Virus record (IMG/VR): IMGVR_UViG_3300048019_000033
Coordinates: 1 to 28,475 of that record
DNA: 28,475 nucleotides
Origin: a virus
Direction: 5' to 3' (one strand)
The translations under genes were made by a program, and so were the position numbers. Below, in pieces: positions 5,497 to 13,654 of this stretch. Below the pieces are notes generated by a model. The model was given only the letters and a program-made list of their open reading frames with translations, was not told the DNA's origin and made no database searches. How positions within the stretch are numbered: the stretch's first letter is position 1; every line of letters begins with the position of its first letter.

Positions 5497-5788
5497 GGAA
5501 CATACTAAAGACTTATTAAAACAGTTCAGCCTATTAGCGCTTAAGGACGTTTTAAACCTCGATAGCATACGTTCGTATGATGAATATACGAATATAATTA
5601 AGGTAGGCATTAAGAATGGGGTAGCAATTAGAATATTATGCCTTGATACTAATTTCAGTATTAAGATCAGCCACGGTAAAAAGGATCTCGAATTTGTAGA
5701 ACTGACATCATACGATCAGATAAGGTTATTATCAGTGGACGGCATAAAGGAGTTGTTACTACATGAAAGCATAGCAAAACACATATAA
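5486..5788 (+). CDS. Hypothetical protein with GTG start
   Basis: A 100-residue product starting at GTG (5486-5488), chosen because GGGGG (5476-5480) lies five bases upstream and no ATG with a ribosome binding site fits. It looks like an alpha/beta domain: two helices (3-34), strands NIIKVGIKNGVAIRILCL and FSIKISH, then a helix near the C terminus. I recognise no family. It is the last gene before the strong terminator at 5808. Confidence 0.6.
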   Translation: MDIREHTKDLLKQFSLLALKDVLNLDSIRSYDEYTNIIKVGIKNGVAIRILCLDTNFSIKISHGKKDLEFVELTSYDQIRLLSVDGIKELLLHESIAKHI

Positions 5789-5807
5789 TCCATTATAGTT
5801 GAATGCG

Positions 5808-5830
5808 CCCCCTTTTAAGGGGGTTTTTTT
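5808..5830 (+). terminator. Strong rho-independent terminator
   Basis: CCCCCT (5808-5813) pairs with AGGGGG (5818-5823) around TTTA, followed by seven T. It closes the small-gene transcription unit and separates it from the packaging and structural genes. Confidence 0.9.
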
Positions 5831-5998
5831 ATGCCTTGAATATAACCACTACGCCACCACCAACGATCCAACCACTAAAGATCCGCTTTACCTATCTATT
5901 GAACCACCACCAACGATCGCACCGCTGAACTATCTCAGCATTCAATTAATGAACCTTATACCTCTGCAGCCCACATAAACACTGGGTTTAATTATTTT
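5831..5998 (+). other. Gene-free region with a 15-bp direct repeat, candidate packaging/late control region
   Basis: No gene is seen. CCACCACCAACGATC occurs at 5854-5868 and 5904-5918, exactly 50 bp apart, with partial similarity continuing on the 3' side. GCAGCCCACA (about 5965-5974) is nearly the inverse of TGTGGGTCTGC at 6046-6056, allowing a long-range stem. Lambda-type phages carry their cos site just upstream of the small terminase gene, so this stretch and the next are the natural place to look for it. No cleavage site can be assigned from sequence alone. Confidence 0.4.
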
Positions 5999-6038
5999 AG
6001 ACGTCCAAACGTCCAGACGTTTAGGTACTTAGACGTCT
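5999..6038 (+). repeat. Five tandem degenerate octamers centred on ACGT
   Basis: The octamers AGACGTCC, AAACGTCC, AGACGTTT, AGGTACTT and AGACGTCT follow one another without gaps from 5999. ACGT cores stand at 6001, 6009, 6017 and 6033; the fourth unit is diverged. Another AGACGTTT, identical to the third unit, is at 6107-6114, about 30 bases before the -35 box at 6141. The arrangement suggests cooperative protein binding, for a late-gene regulator or for terminase. Confidence 0.65.
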
Positions 6039-6044
6039 AGATGG

Positions 6045-6081
6045 CTGTGGGTCTGCACAGTCGCGATAAAAATTTAGCGAC
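6045..6081 (+). repeat. Two adjacent inverted repeats
   Basis: CTGTG (6045-6049) pairs with CACAG (6056-6060). GTCGC (6060-6064) pairs with GCGAC (6077-6081) across an AT-rich 12-base centre. The second has the partial symmetry expected of a protein-cleaved or protein-bound site, but no specific role is shown. Confidence 0.4.
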
Positions 6082-6140
6082 AGAAATTACCCTTATACAT
6101 AAACATAGACGTTTACAATAACCTCCCTACAGCGTTATCT

Positions 6141-6168
6141 TTGACCTATTGGCATGTTGTGTTAAGAT
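6141..6168 (+). promoter_or_regulatory. Promoter for the packaging and structural operon
   Basis: TTGACC (6141-6146) is followed after 16 bases by TAAGAT (6163-6168). A TG at 6160-6161 gives an extended -10. It is weaker than the promoters at 286 and 4451, consistent with dependence on an activator that could bind the octamers upstream (inference). Confidence 0.5.
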
Positions 6169-6205
6169 ATAAACAAAACCGTTTAGAGTTGATTTAGGAG
6201 CTATT

Positions 6206-6604
6206 ATGGCAGGTGTTGAGTTTGGCAGTGATTACGATATTGCTAGGACTAGGAAGATGAATGCCGAGGCAGAAATGTCTGAATTGGAACTGGCGAAAGT
6301 GCATGGAGCATTGGTAGTTGCAGATCATGTGGTTGATGCTTGGAATGATGTGTTGGGTTCGTTCAAGGCTAAGTTAATGAGCGTACCTAGTAAGTTAGCA
6401 CCTATCGTTTCAGCTGAGGATGACCCTGCTTTATGCCAGAAGATAGTTGAAGATGTTATCAATGAAACCTTGGAGGAACTATCATCGTATACACCTGAGA
6501 TAGACCCGACCAAGGCTAACGTATCTGAAATAGTCGAGGAAGAAAAACCAAAGGCTAAACGTGGTAGACCGAAAAAGACTACAGCTAAAAAGGTGTTGAA
6601 ATGA
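6206..6604 (+). CDS. Terminase small subunit, Nu1-like
   Basis: The 132-residue product matches the C-terminal core of Nu1-type small terminases. It opens with a helix of the DIARTRKMNAEAEMSELEL type, then GALV, a long helix ending SVPSKLAPIV (59-68), and DDPALCQKIVEDVINETLEEL. Small terminases bind the packaging site and recruit the large subunit. The usual N-terminal winged helix-turn-helix of lambda Nu1 is missing. Instead the C terminus carries KRGRPKK (118-124), an AT-hook motif, so DNA contact may be made there. AGGAG (6196-6200) five bases before the ATG sets the start. It overlaps the large subunit gene as ATGA. Confidence 0.8.
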   Translation: MAGVEFGSDYDIARTRKMNAEAEMSELELAKVHGALVVADHVVDAWNDVLGSFKAKLMSVPSKLAPIVSAEDDPALCQKIVEDVINETLEELSSYTPEIDPTKANVSEIVEEEKPKAKRGRPKKTTAKKVLK

Positions 6605-8430
6605 ACCTAGTTGATAAGTGGACAAACCTACAAGGTAAGATAAAGGGTAGTATATCCTTACTTAAACCTCCGAAGAAACTTATGGTTTCTGACTGGGCAG
6701 ACACTTATCGCAAGCTAGATGGTCAATCATCAGCAGAGGCAGGTCAGTGGTATACCAGTCGAGCCGAGTATCAGCGTGGGATAATGGACGCATGTTCCGA
6801 TCCAGAAAACCGACAAGTTATCGTTATGGCAGGGGCGCAGCTTGGAAAGACAGAGGCTATTCTTAATATCATTGGCTATCACATACATAATGACCCATCT
6901 CCTATTCTATGTTTGCAGCCTACCTTGGATATGGCTCAGGCGTTTTCCAAAGATAGGGTTGCTAGTGGTCTGCTTAATTCCACTCCTGTATTACGTGATA
7001 AAGTAAAGAATCCTCGTTCTCGTGATAGTGGTAACACTACATTGCATAAGACTTTTGCAGGTGGGGCGTTGACTATGGTAGGTGCTAACTCTCCTAGTGG
7101 ACTAGCCTCAAGACCTATAAGAATCCTACTTTGTGATGAGGTGGATAGGTATCCTACGTCAGCAGGTTCAGAGGGTGATCCAATACAACTGGCGATGAAA
7201 CGTACCGCTACTTTCTGGAATCGTAGAATAATTATGGTTTCCACTCCTACGAATAAAGGTGTTTCTCGTATTGAGGATTCCTTTGAACAGTCGGACAAGA
7301 GATATTACAAAGTGCCATGTAAACATTGCGAGCATGAGCAAAGACTTGTTTGGTCTAATGTAAAGTGGGAGAAAGGTTTACCTGAAACAGCCAAGTATAT
7401 GTGTGAGGACTGCGGTGTTTTATGGTCTGACTCTGATAGAAGATGGTCAATTAGAAATGGTCGATGGGTAGCAACCGCACCTTTTAATGGTGTTGCAGGT
7501 TTCTCAATATCAGCAATGTACTCACCTTGGACTCCTCTAGCTGATGGTGTCAGAGACTTCCTAGCCGTTAGAAAGAACCCTGAGCAATTACGAGTTTGGA
7601 CAAATACCTACTTGGGCGAGACTTGGGAAGATGCAGGTGAGCAGATAGATAACTACTCTCTAGGTGAAAGACGAGAGGAAATGCCTTATATCCCGAAAGA
7701 AGTAGCACTTATGACTTGTGGTGTAGATACTCAGGATAACCGACTCGAGTTAACTGTCCAAGGTTGGAGTCGTGATGATGAGAGTTATGTAATATCTCAT
7801 GATGTCTTATATGGCGATCCGTCCACTCCGCAATTATGGCAAGCATTAGAAACTAAATTGTTCAAGGTCTATGAGACAGAGGATGGTAGAGAGATGAGTA
7901 TAAGCGCAACTGCCATAGATTCAGGTGGTCACTTTACTAACTCAGTTTACCAATTCTGTAAAAAGCATACTGGTCGCAGAGTATTTGCCATAAAAGGTGT
8001 TGGTGGCGATGGTAGGGCAATAGTAGGAAGACCAAGCAAGAACAACATTGCTAGATGCCCATTATTCCCTGTTGGTGTTGATACGGTCAAGGATTTAGTA
8101 TTCGCTAGGTTGAAAATATCAGAACAGGGTGCAGGTTATGTCCATTTCTCAGATGTATTAACCGATGATTACTTTCTACAGCTGACAGCAGAAAAGGCTG
8201 TAACTCGCTTCCATAAAGGGTTTAAGAAAAGAACTTACATTAAAGTTAGGACTAGAAACGAGGCGTTAGATTGTATGGTGTACTCTATTGCCGCTTATGC
8301 TATAATTAATGTTGACATAAATGCGTTAGCAGAAAGGCAGGAACGAGAAGTGCCTGTTCAAGAGCCAGAAAAGGCGAAAAAACCTGCTTTTGTTCCAAGG
8401 AAAAAGAACTTCATGAACTCTTGGCGTTAA
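6601..8430 (+). CDS. Terminase large subunit, GpA family
   Basis: This 609-residue packaging motor ATPase and nuclease has the GpA-family layout. The Walker A variant GAQLGKT is at 78-84, the Walker B ILLCDE at 175-180, and STPT at 214-217. A zinc-binding pair follows at C240/C243 and C268/C271. The RNase H-like nuclease domain begins with GVDTQDN (D376) and continues with ATAID (D440). The length is close to that of lambda gpA (641). The protein cuts concatemeric DNA and pumps it into the prohead through the portal. Its start overlaps the stop of the small subunit as ATGA, giving coupled translation. Confidence 0.96.
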   Translation: MNLVDKWTNLQGKIKGSISLLKPPKKLMVSDWADTYRKLDGQSSAEAGQWYTSRAEYQRGIMDACSDPENRQVIVMAGAQLGKTEAILNIIGYHIHNDPSPILCLQPTLDMAQAFSKDRVASGLLNSTPVLRDKVKNPRSRDSGNTTLHKTFAGGALTMVGANSPSGLASRPIRILLCDEVDRYPTSAGSEGDPIQLAMKRTATFWNRRIIMVSTPTNKGVSRIEDSFEQSDKRYYKVPCKHCEHEQRLVWSNVKWEKGLPETAKYMCEDCGVLWSDSDRRWSIRNGRWVATAPFNGVAGFSISAMYSPWTPLADGVRDFLAVRKNPEQLRVWTNTYLGETWEDAGEQIDNYSLGERREEMPYIPKEVALMTCGVDTQDNRLELTVQGWSRDDESYVISHDVLYGDPSTPQLWQALETKLFKVYETEDGREMSISATAIDSGGHFTNSVYQFCKKHTGRRVFAIKGVGGDGRAIVGRPSKNNIARCPLFPVGVDTVKDLVFARLKISEQGAGYVHFSDVLTDDYFLQLTAEKAVTRFHKGFKKRTYIKVRTRNEALDCMVYSIAAYAIINVDINALAERQEREVPVQEPEKAKKPAFVPRKKNFMNSWR

Positions 8431-8431
8431 T

Positions 8432-9016
8432 ATGAATAATATCTTTGACAGCAGTAATGCACCTATCACAGAACCAGAAGTATTTACTGTTGGTGACTTT
8501 GGGCAGTGGAAAAGACCAGATTTATCATCTGTGTACTCTCCTGACCTTTATACTTTGACGTATATTGCCAGAGTTAGTTCTGGTGGCAACTCTGAGATTA
8601 GAGTCACAGCGACAAATGATAATGGAGTTCATCTATTCACAGTCACATCGGCTGAATCATCATCTTACACAGCAGGTAATTATCACTGGCAGCTAGAGGT
8701 CGAGCAGATTTCTACTGGTAATAGAGTGGTAGTTCAGACTGGTGACGTCAAAATCGTTGTAGATTTGGATGAGAATAATACCAATCCTGCCACTCATGCA
8801 GAGACTATGGTGGCTAAGATTGAAAGCATCCTTCAAGGAAAGGCTGATTCTGATGTATCTAGTTACTCAATAGCAGGTAGATCGCTAACTAAGATGGCAT
8901 TCAACGAGTTGATTGAAGTAAGAGACTACTACAGAAAAGAAGTGGTTGCTGAAAAGACAAAGAACTCTATCCGAAACGGCAAAGGCAACTCTAGCTCAAT
9001 CAAGGTGAGGTTTTAA
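8432..9016 (+). CDS. Head-tail joining protein, gpW-like C-terminal domain (putative)
   Basis: The 194-residue product lies where lambda has gpW, between large terminase and portal. The C-terminal part (about 125-172), MVAKIESILQGK...YSIAGRSLTKMAFNELIEV, resembles the two-helix gpW fold (helix, beta-turn with an S-Y-S-I-x-G-R-S-L motif, helix) that joins head and tail. The N-terminal 115 residues are strand-rich (YTLTYIARV, EIRVTATNDNG, YHWQLEVEQI) and look like an immunoglobulin-like domain, an addition absent from lambda gpW (68 residues). The stop overlaps the portal ATG (TAATG). No strong ribosome binding site is seen, so it probably relies on re-initiation. Confidence 0.65.
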   Translation: MNNIFDSSNAPITEPEVFTVGDFGQWKRPDLSSVYSPDLYTLTYIARVSSGGNSEIRVTATNDNGVHLFTVTSAESSSYTAGNYHWQLEVEQISTGNRVVVQTGDVKIVVDLDENNTNPATHAETMVAKIESILQGKADSDVSSYSIAGRSLTKMAFNELIEVRDYYRKEVVAEKTKNSIRNGKGNSSSIKVRF

Positions 9017-10479
9017 TGTTCGGTATATTCAAGAAAAAGCAAAAAGCGAAAGTTTTTAAGCGTTCTTATGCCTCTGCCAATACTGGTCGCTTATTTGCCG
9101 ACTTCCAAGGTTCAGAGCGTTCAGCTGATAGTGAATTACGCCCAGTAATTACTAAAATTCGTGCTAGAAGTCGTGATTTAGCAAGAAATAACGAGTACAT
9201 AAAGCGTTATTTAGAGCTATTAAAGAACAACGTAGTAGGTGAGAAAGGTTTCACTCTCCAAGTTAAGGCGTCTGATACAGTCGGAAACTTGGATATGGAC
9301 GGTAACGACAAGATAGAACAAGCATTTAAGTCTTGGGCTAAAGTCGGTAACTGTACTGTAGATGGTAAAATGTCGTTTAACGATGCTACTAAATTGCTCA
9401 TTGAGTGTTTAGCTAGAGATGGTGAGGTATTTATCATCAAACATCGTGGTGCAAGGTTTAAAGATAGTTTCTCTATCCAATTCCTAGAGCCAGAGTATGT
9501 TGACCATCAGAAGAATGAGCGTTTACCTAATGGTAATCAGGTTCGTATGGGTGTTGAACTAGATGAGTTCATGAAACCTGTTGCGTATCACGTATTATCG
9601 CACCATACGGGTGATTACGACTATTCATCACACAGTACAAGTAAGAAACACACTAGAGTACCTGCTGACCGAGTAATTCACGTTTACAAGACCCTTAGAT
9701 CTGGTCAAACACGTGGAGAGCCTTGGACTTCACCTGCTATTAGCGCATTAAAGCAACTTGGTGGGTTCAGAGAGGCAAGTGTTGTCAATGCTAGAGTTAC
9801 TGCTAGTAAGATGGGTTTCTTTACTTCACCTCAAGGTGATGGTTTCGTGCCAGATGATATGGATCAGAGTATTCCTGTCATGGAGGCTGAACCTGCAACA
9901 TTCCACCAATTACCTAATGGTGTAGAATTTACTGCTTTCGACCCTAGCTTCCCTAGCCAAGAGTTTGATTCCTTCCATAAGTCAGTTTTAAAAGGCGTGG
10001 CAAGTGGTTTAGGCATCTCATACAACTCTCTGTCTAACGATCTGGAAGCAACGTCTTACTCCTCTATCCGTCAAGGCGCACTAGAGGAACGTGACAACTA
10101 TAAAAACATCCAAAAGTTCGTTATTGAACACTTTGTTATGCCTGTCTATGAAGAATGGTTGCAAAGTGCTATGGAACTTGGGACTGTTAACATCCCTTTG
10201 AGTAAATTTAACAAGTTTAGCATGGCTAGTGAGTTTAGAGGTCGTGCATGGAACTGGGTAGACCCTCAAAAAGAGATGAATAGTGCTATAATGGGTCTTA
10301 AATCAGGCATCTTGTCGCTACAAGACGTAGCTAACCAATATGGTAAAGATGCAGAAGAATTACTAGGTCAGATAGCAAAAGATAAAGAATTAATGGCTCA
10401 ATTCGGTGTAGATTACCAATTAGAACCATATAATGCTAACTTTGCACCTGTTGGAGATGATGATGCCGACTCCGAATGA
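9016..10479 (+). CDS. Portal protein, lambda gpB-type
   Basis: The 487-residue protein forms the dodecameric ring at the head vertex through which DNA passes. Family features include a basic N terminus, the RSRDLARNN segment (51-59) that precedes the first helix, and the central LRSGQTRGEPWTSPAI region. The C terminal half carries SNDLEATSYSSIRQGALEER and an acidic tail. GAGGT precedes the ATG and the start overlaps the upstream stop. Lambda gpB is 533 residues and carries a fused-type organisation with protease C; here the protease follows as a separate gene fused to the capsid protein. Confidence 0.94.
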   Translation: MFGIFKKKQKAKVFKRSYASANTGRLFADFQGSERSADSELRPVITKIRARSRDLARNNEYIKRYLELLKNNVVGEKGFTLQVKASDTVGNLDMDGNDKIEQAFKSWAKVGNCTVDGKMSFNDATKLLIECLARDGEVFIIKHRGARFKDSFSIQFLEPEYVDHQKNERLPNGNQVRMGVELDEFMKPVAYHVLSHHTGDYDYSSHSTSKKHTRVPADRVIHVYKTLRSGQTRGEPWTSPAISALKQLGGFREASVVNARVTASKMGFFTSPQGDGFVPDDMDQSIPVMEAEPATFHQLPNGVEFTAFDPSFPSQEFDSFHKSVLKGVASGLGISYNSLSNDLEATSYSSIRQGALEERDNYKNIQKFVIEHFVMPVYEEWLQSAMELGTVNIPLSKFNKFSMASEFRGRAWNWVDPQKEMNSAIMGLKSGILSLQDVANQYGKDAEELLGQIAKDKELMAQFGVDYQLEPYNANFAPVGDDDADSE

Positions 10480-12670
10480 TACTATGAAGAAAAACGCAAG
10501 ACGAGGTTTGGACTTGCGTAAAGAATACGGTAGAGGTGGTACTGAGGTTGGTGTTGCCCGAGCTAGAGACATTGTTAACGGTAAGAATTTATCGGATAGC
10601 ACTGTCAAACGTATGTATTCATTTTTCAGCCGTCATGAATCTAACTATGATAAGCATTATGGTGAGAAAGAATCTGATGGTGGAGAGAACGCATTTACTA
10701 TCGCTTGGCTACTTTGGGGCGGTAACGCAGGATACTCTTGGAGTAAAAAGTTAGCTAACTCAGACAGAGGTTTGGATATGAGTGAAGAATTAAAAGATGA
10801 CATCTTAGACGATGTAGTAGAAGATGTAGTTGAAGAAGTCACTGATGAAGTGGTAGAAGAAATCGAAGTAGATGAAGTTGAGGAAATGCCAGAGGAGCGT
10901 AAATGCTCAGGCGAAGTAGTTCATCGTTCATCTGTTATTAAGTCTAAGTATGTAGACGAAGAAACAAGAAGTTGCATGATTGGTGTTTCGTCAGAAGAAC
11001 CTGTAGAGCGTTCTTTTGGTAACGAAGTATTAAGTCATAATAAAGAATCAATCGACTTGTCATTCATGGCTAGTGGTCGTGCGCCACTATTATTAGACCA
11101 TGACCCTGAGAAGCAAGTTGGTGTTGTAGAATCTATCGAACTCGATGAGAAAACACGCAGACTACGTGCTAAGGTTCGCTTCGGGAGAGGCAAACTTGCA
11201 TCAGAGGCGTTCGATGATGTTACCGATGGTATTAGAACTAACATTAGTGTTGGCTATTCCATTAGTGAGATGAAGCGACAGGACAATGAAACTTATGTAG
11301 CTACTAAGTGGAAACCTGTTGAAGCTAGTCTAGTAAGCATTCCTGCTGACCAGTCGACACTGGTTGGGGTGGGTCGTTCTAGCGATAGCAAAACAAACCA
11401 AGAAGATAAACCTACTGAAACTATTAAGGAGTCAATCATGACTGATACAGTAGATATTGCATCTGTTGAGCAAAACGCTAAGAAAGATGCACAACGCAAC
11501 GCAAGCCAAATTTTAGAATTAGGTATGCGCCACAACTTACAAGAAATGGCTAGTGACGCTATTAAAAATGGTGTTTCTATTGACCAGTTTCGTGGTGACG
11601 TACTAGATAAAATTGGCTCTAGTCGTGCTTTAGAAGCGCAAGAAATCGGCATGAAGAAAGAAGAAGTACGTAACTTCTCTTTATTACGTGCTATTCGTGC
11701 ATTAGCTAATCCACATGACCATAAAGCACAGCAAGAAGCGGCATTTGAATTTGAATGTTCACGTGCAGCTGCTCAAGCATACGGTGCAAACGCTCAAGGT
11801 ATTATGTTACCTGCTGACGTATTACGCACTTGGGGTCAACGTGACTTAAATTCTGCTGATGAATCAGATCTTTTCGGTGATGATTATCGTGCAGGTGCTT
11901 TCATTGACGTACTACGTAATGCCTCATCTGTAATGAGTGCAGGTGCGACAATGTTATCTGGTTTATCTGGTGACGTTAAGATTCCTAAGAAACTTACTGC
12001 TGCATCAGCTGCTTGGATCGCTGCTGAGGGTGGAGCTGCGAGCGAATCAGAAATGACTGTTGGTTCTATCTCAATGACTCCTAAGACTCTTGGTGCATAC
12101 ACTGACGTTACTCGCCAGTTGTTGATCCAATCTAGCTTAGACGTTGAAAACCTAATTCGTGATGACTTAGTTAAAGCGATGGGTCTTGCTATTGATAAGG
12201 CTGCATTAGAAGGTACTGGTACAGGTGGTCAGCCTACAGGTATTCTTAACACTACTGGTGTTAACACTACTACTTTCGCTGCTGCTAATCCTACTTTCGC
12301 TGAAATTGTGGCGATGGAAACAGCACTTCGTAACGATAATGTAAACTCTGAGTCTTTAGCGTACATTCTACCATCTGCAATTAACGGTGCGTTGAAAACT
12401 ACCGAGAAAGCAACTGGTACAGCGCAATTCGTTACAGACGGTCGTTCAATGAACGGTTATCGCACTGTAGTATCTAACCAAGGTACAGCAGGTAACGTAT
12501 ACTTAGGCGACTTTAGCGACTTACTAATTGGTATGTTCGGTGGACTTGACCTAACTGTTGATCCATACTCACTAAGCACAACTGGTTCAGTACGTGTTGT
12601 AGCTTTACAGAGTGTTGACACAGCAGTACGTCATGCACAGTCGTTCTGTGTATCTAATGACGGTGCGTAA
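10463..12670 (+). CDS. Fused prohead protease and major capsid protein (HK97-like)
   Basis: The reading frame extends upstream to 10433. I chose the ATG at 10463 because GGAG (10453-10456) lies six bases before it, giving 735 residues. Residues 1-95 form a domain typical of phage head proteins (GLDLRKEYGRGGTEVGVARARD...FTIAWLLWGG). An acidic heptad-like linker follows (about 105-145). A prohead protease domain (about 150-310) carries LLLDHD (H213) and ISVGY (S262), the usual catalytic histidine and serine. The rest is an HK97-fold capsid protein: a helical delta-like segment (about 330-420), then a mature part rich in G, A and T with a conserved GTGTGGQPTGILN loop. The ATG at 11438 with AAGGAG six bases upstream could start the capsid part separately. 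Confidence 0.92.
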   Translation: MPTPNDTMKKNARRGLDLRKEYGRGGTEVGVARARDIVNGKNLSDSTVKRMYSFFSRHESNYDKHYGEKESDGGENAFTIAWLLWGGNAGYSWSKKLANSDRGLDMSEELKDDILDDVVEDVVEEVTDEVVEEIEVDEVEEMPEERKCSGEVVHRSSVIKSKYVDEETRSCMIGVSSEEPVERSFGNEVLSHNKESIDLSFMASGRAPLLLDHDPEKQVGVVESIELDEKTRRLRAKVRFGRGKLASEAFDDVTDGIRTNISVGYSISEMKRQDNETYVATKWKPVEASLVSIPADQSTLVGVGRSSDSKTNQEDKPTETIKESIMTDTVDIASVEQNAKKDAQRNASQILELGMRHNLQEMASDAIKNGVSIDQFRGDVLDKIGSSRALEAQEIGMKKEEVRNFSLLRAIRALANPHDHKAQQEAAFEFECSRAAAQAYGANAQGIMLPADVLRTWGQRDLNSADESDLFGDDYRAGAFIDVLRNASSVMSAGATMLSGLSGDVKIPKKLTAASAAWIAAEGGAASESEMTVGSISMTPKTLGAYTDVTRQLLIQSSLDVENLIRDDLVKAMGLAIDKAALEGTGTGGQPTGILNTTGVNTTTFAAANPTFAEIVAMETALRNDNVNSESLAYILPSAINGALKTTEKATGTAQFVTDGRSMNGYRTVVSNQGTAGNVYLGDFSDLLIGMFGGLDLTVDPYSLSTTGSVRVVALQSVDTAVRHAQSFCVSNDGA
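11426..11440 (+). promoter_or_regulatory. Internal ribosome binding site and in-frame ATG for the capsid protein
   Basis: AAGGAG (11426-11431), spacer of six bases, ATG (11438-11440). The ATG is in frame inside the protease-capsid fusion and begins MTDTVDIASVEQN. It would yield a 410-residue product containing the delta-like segment and the capsid fold without the protease. This is one of the best Shine-Dalgarno sites in the window and lies between the two domains, so it is unlikely to be chance alone. Confidence 0.6.
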
Positions 12671-12683
12671 GTAAAGTCATATT

Positions 12684-12701
12684 GGGGTGGGTTTCCACCC
12701 C
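12684..12701 (+). terminator. Hairpin after the capsid gene
   Basis: GGGGTGG (12684-12690) pairs with CCACCCC (12695-12701) around GTTT. It is followed by TCTAACTTT rather than a long T run, so it is a partial terminator or an mRNA-stabilising 3' end. Such an element would keep capsid mRNA more abundant than downstream tail mRNA. Confidence 0.6.
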
Positions 12702-12721
12702 TCTAACTTTAGAGGTGATAT

Positions 12722-12925
12722 ATGTATTTAGTATTAAGTGACTGCGTAGCAAGTGGTAAGCGTCTTAAATCAGGTGATATTGTAGAACTTGACCAAGAGA
12801 CAGCTGATACATTAGTTAGAATTGGTCGTGTTGAAAAGACCAGTGCTAAGAAAGAAGAAAAACCTGTAGAGCAAGTTAAGAAGACTACTCGTCAGGCAAA
12901 AGCAAAGACTAAGCGAGAGAAGTAA
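12722..12925 (+). CDS. Small head-region protein, unknown function
   Basis: The 67-residue product begins MYLVLSDCVASGKRLKSGDIVELDQETADTLVRIGRV, a pattern common to small phage proteins found right after the major capsid gene, and then has a Lys/Glu-rich tail. The first half looks like a small beta domain with a helix. The position matches lambda FI, an accessory packaging protein, but I see no direct sequence proof. AGAGGTGA precedes the ATG, and the stop overlaps the next ATG as TAATG. Confidence 0.6.
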   Translation: MYLVLSDCVASGKRLKSGDIVELDQETADTLVRIGRVEKTSAKKEEKPVEQVKKTTRQAKAKTKREK

Positions 12926-13224
12926 TGTTTTCTACCGCAAATGACGTATTAATCTCACTTTCTGATTTTGGTCAGCAAGTAACACACACCAAAGATGGTG
13001 TGGATACAGTCATAACTGCAATATTCGATAACGAATATGATGCGGTTGACATAGGCGGTGGAGTACCTTTCGCAATGAGTCAGCCTAGACTTACATTTAG
13101 GACGGCTGACTTACCTAATTTAGAAAATGGTGATCAAGTCACAATAGATGGTGTTGATTATCATGTAGTTATCATCATGCCAGATGGTACAGGTGTAACT
13201 GTAGTAGACCTAGAGAAACAGTAA
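12925..13224 (+). CDS. Head-tail connector, lambda gpFII-like
   Basis: The 99-residue product has the C-terminal pattern GDQVTIDGVDYHVVIIMPDGTGVTVVDL, which matches the beta-rich FII-type connector that caps the head after packaging and receives the tail. Order and size (lambda FII is 117 residues) agree. It starts within the stop of the preceding gene and the next gene begins one base after its own stop. Confidence 0.7.
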   Translation: MFSTANDVLISLSDFGQQVTHTKDGVDTVITAIFDNEYDAVDIGGGVPFAMSQPRLTFRTADLPNLENGDQVTIDGVDYHVVIIMPDGTGVTVVDLEKQ

Positions 13225-13653
13225 ATGCACATCAGACAGAAGATAAGAAATAATCTTAAAACGCTGCTTACTGGACTTACAGACACAGGCGATCGTGTCT
13301 ACATGAATAGAGTCTACCCGTTAGATAAGCAAAATGGCATATTAATATTTACCAACTCAGAAGATACCCAGTATTTAACAATGGGTGATCCTAGATCGCA
13401 AGAGCGCACTTATTCAGTAAAAATTGAAATATTCGTTAAAGGTATCAGCAACTATGATGGTAAAATAGACGATATTTCAGTAGAAATAGAACACGCAATA
13501 GCAAACGATAGAACACTATCAGGCATTGCAAGTGACACTATGATTACTGGATTCTCATCAGAGTTTGGCGCAGAAGGGGATGTCCCCGTAGGTGTCGGCA
13601 CTCTGACTTTAATGGTAAAATACTTAACAACTGAAAACTCGATAGAGGTGTAA
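13225..13653 (+). CDS. Tail terminator protein, lambda gpU-like
   Basis: The 142-residue product is the size of gpU (131), the ring that ends tail-tube growth and joins tail to head. Family-like features are IRQKIRNNLKTLLTGL at the N terminus, MNRVYPL, the strand YSVKIEIFVKG, the helix IDDISVEIEHAIANDRTLSG and a closing strand TLTLMVKYLT. It lies between connector and tube genes, as U does in lambda. The ribosome binding site is weak, so translation probably follows from the upstream gene. Confidence 0.78.
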   Translation: MHIRQKIRNNLKTLLTGLTDTGDRVYMNRVYPLDKQNGILIFTNSEDTQYLTMGDPRSQERTYSVKIEIFVKGISNYDGKIDDISVEIEHAIANDRTLSGIASDTMITGFSSEFGAEGDVPVGVGTLTLMVKYLTTENSIEV

Positions 13654-13654
13654 A

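Noticed and set aside
6936-7298. 120-residue minus-strand frame
   Set aside because: It lies entirely within the terminase motif region and reads as an antisense shadow, as do the other minus-strand frames over the capsid, tape measure and fibre genes.
10433-10462. Upstream ATG start for the protease-capsid fusion
   Set aside because: No ribosome binding site precedes 10433, and the added residues are unlike the family; GGAG fits the ATG at 10463.
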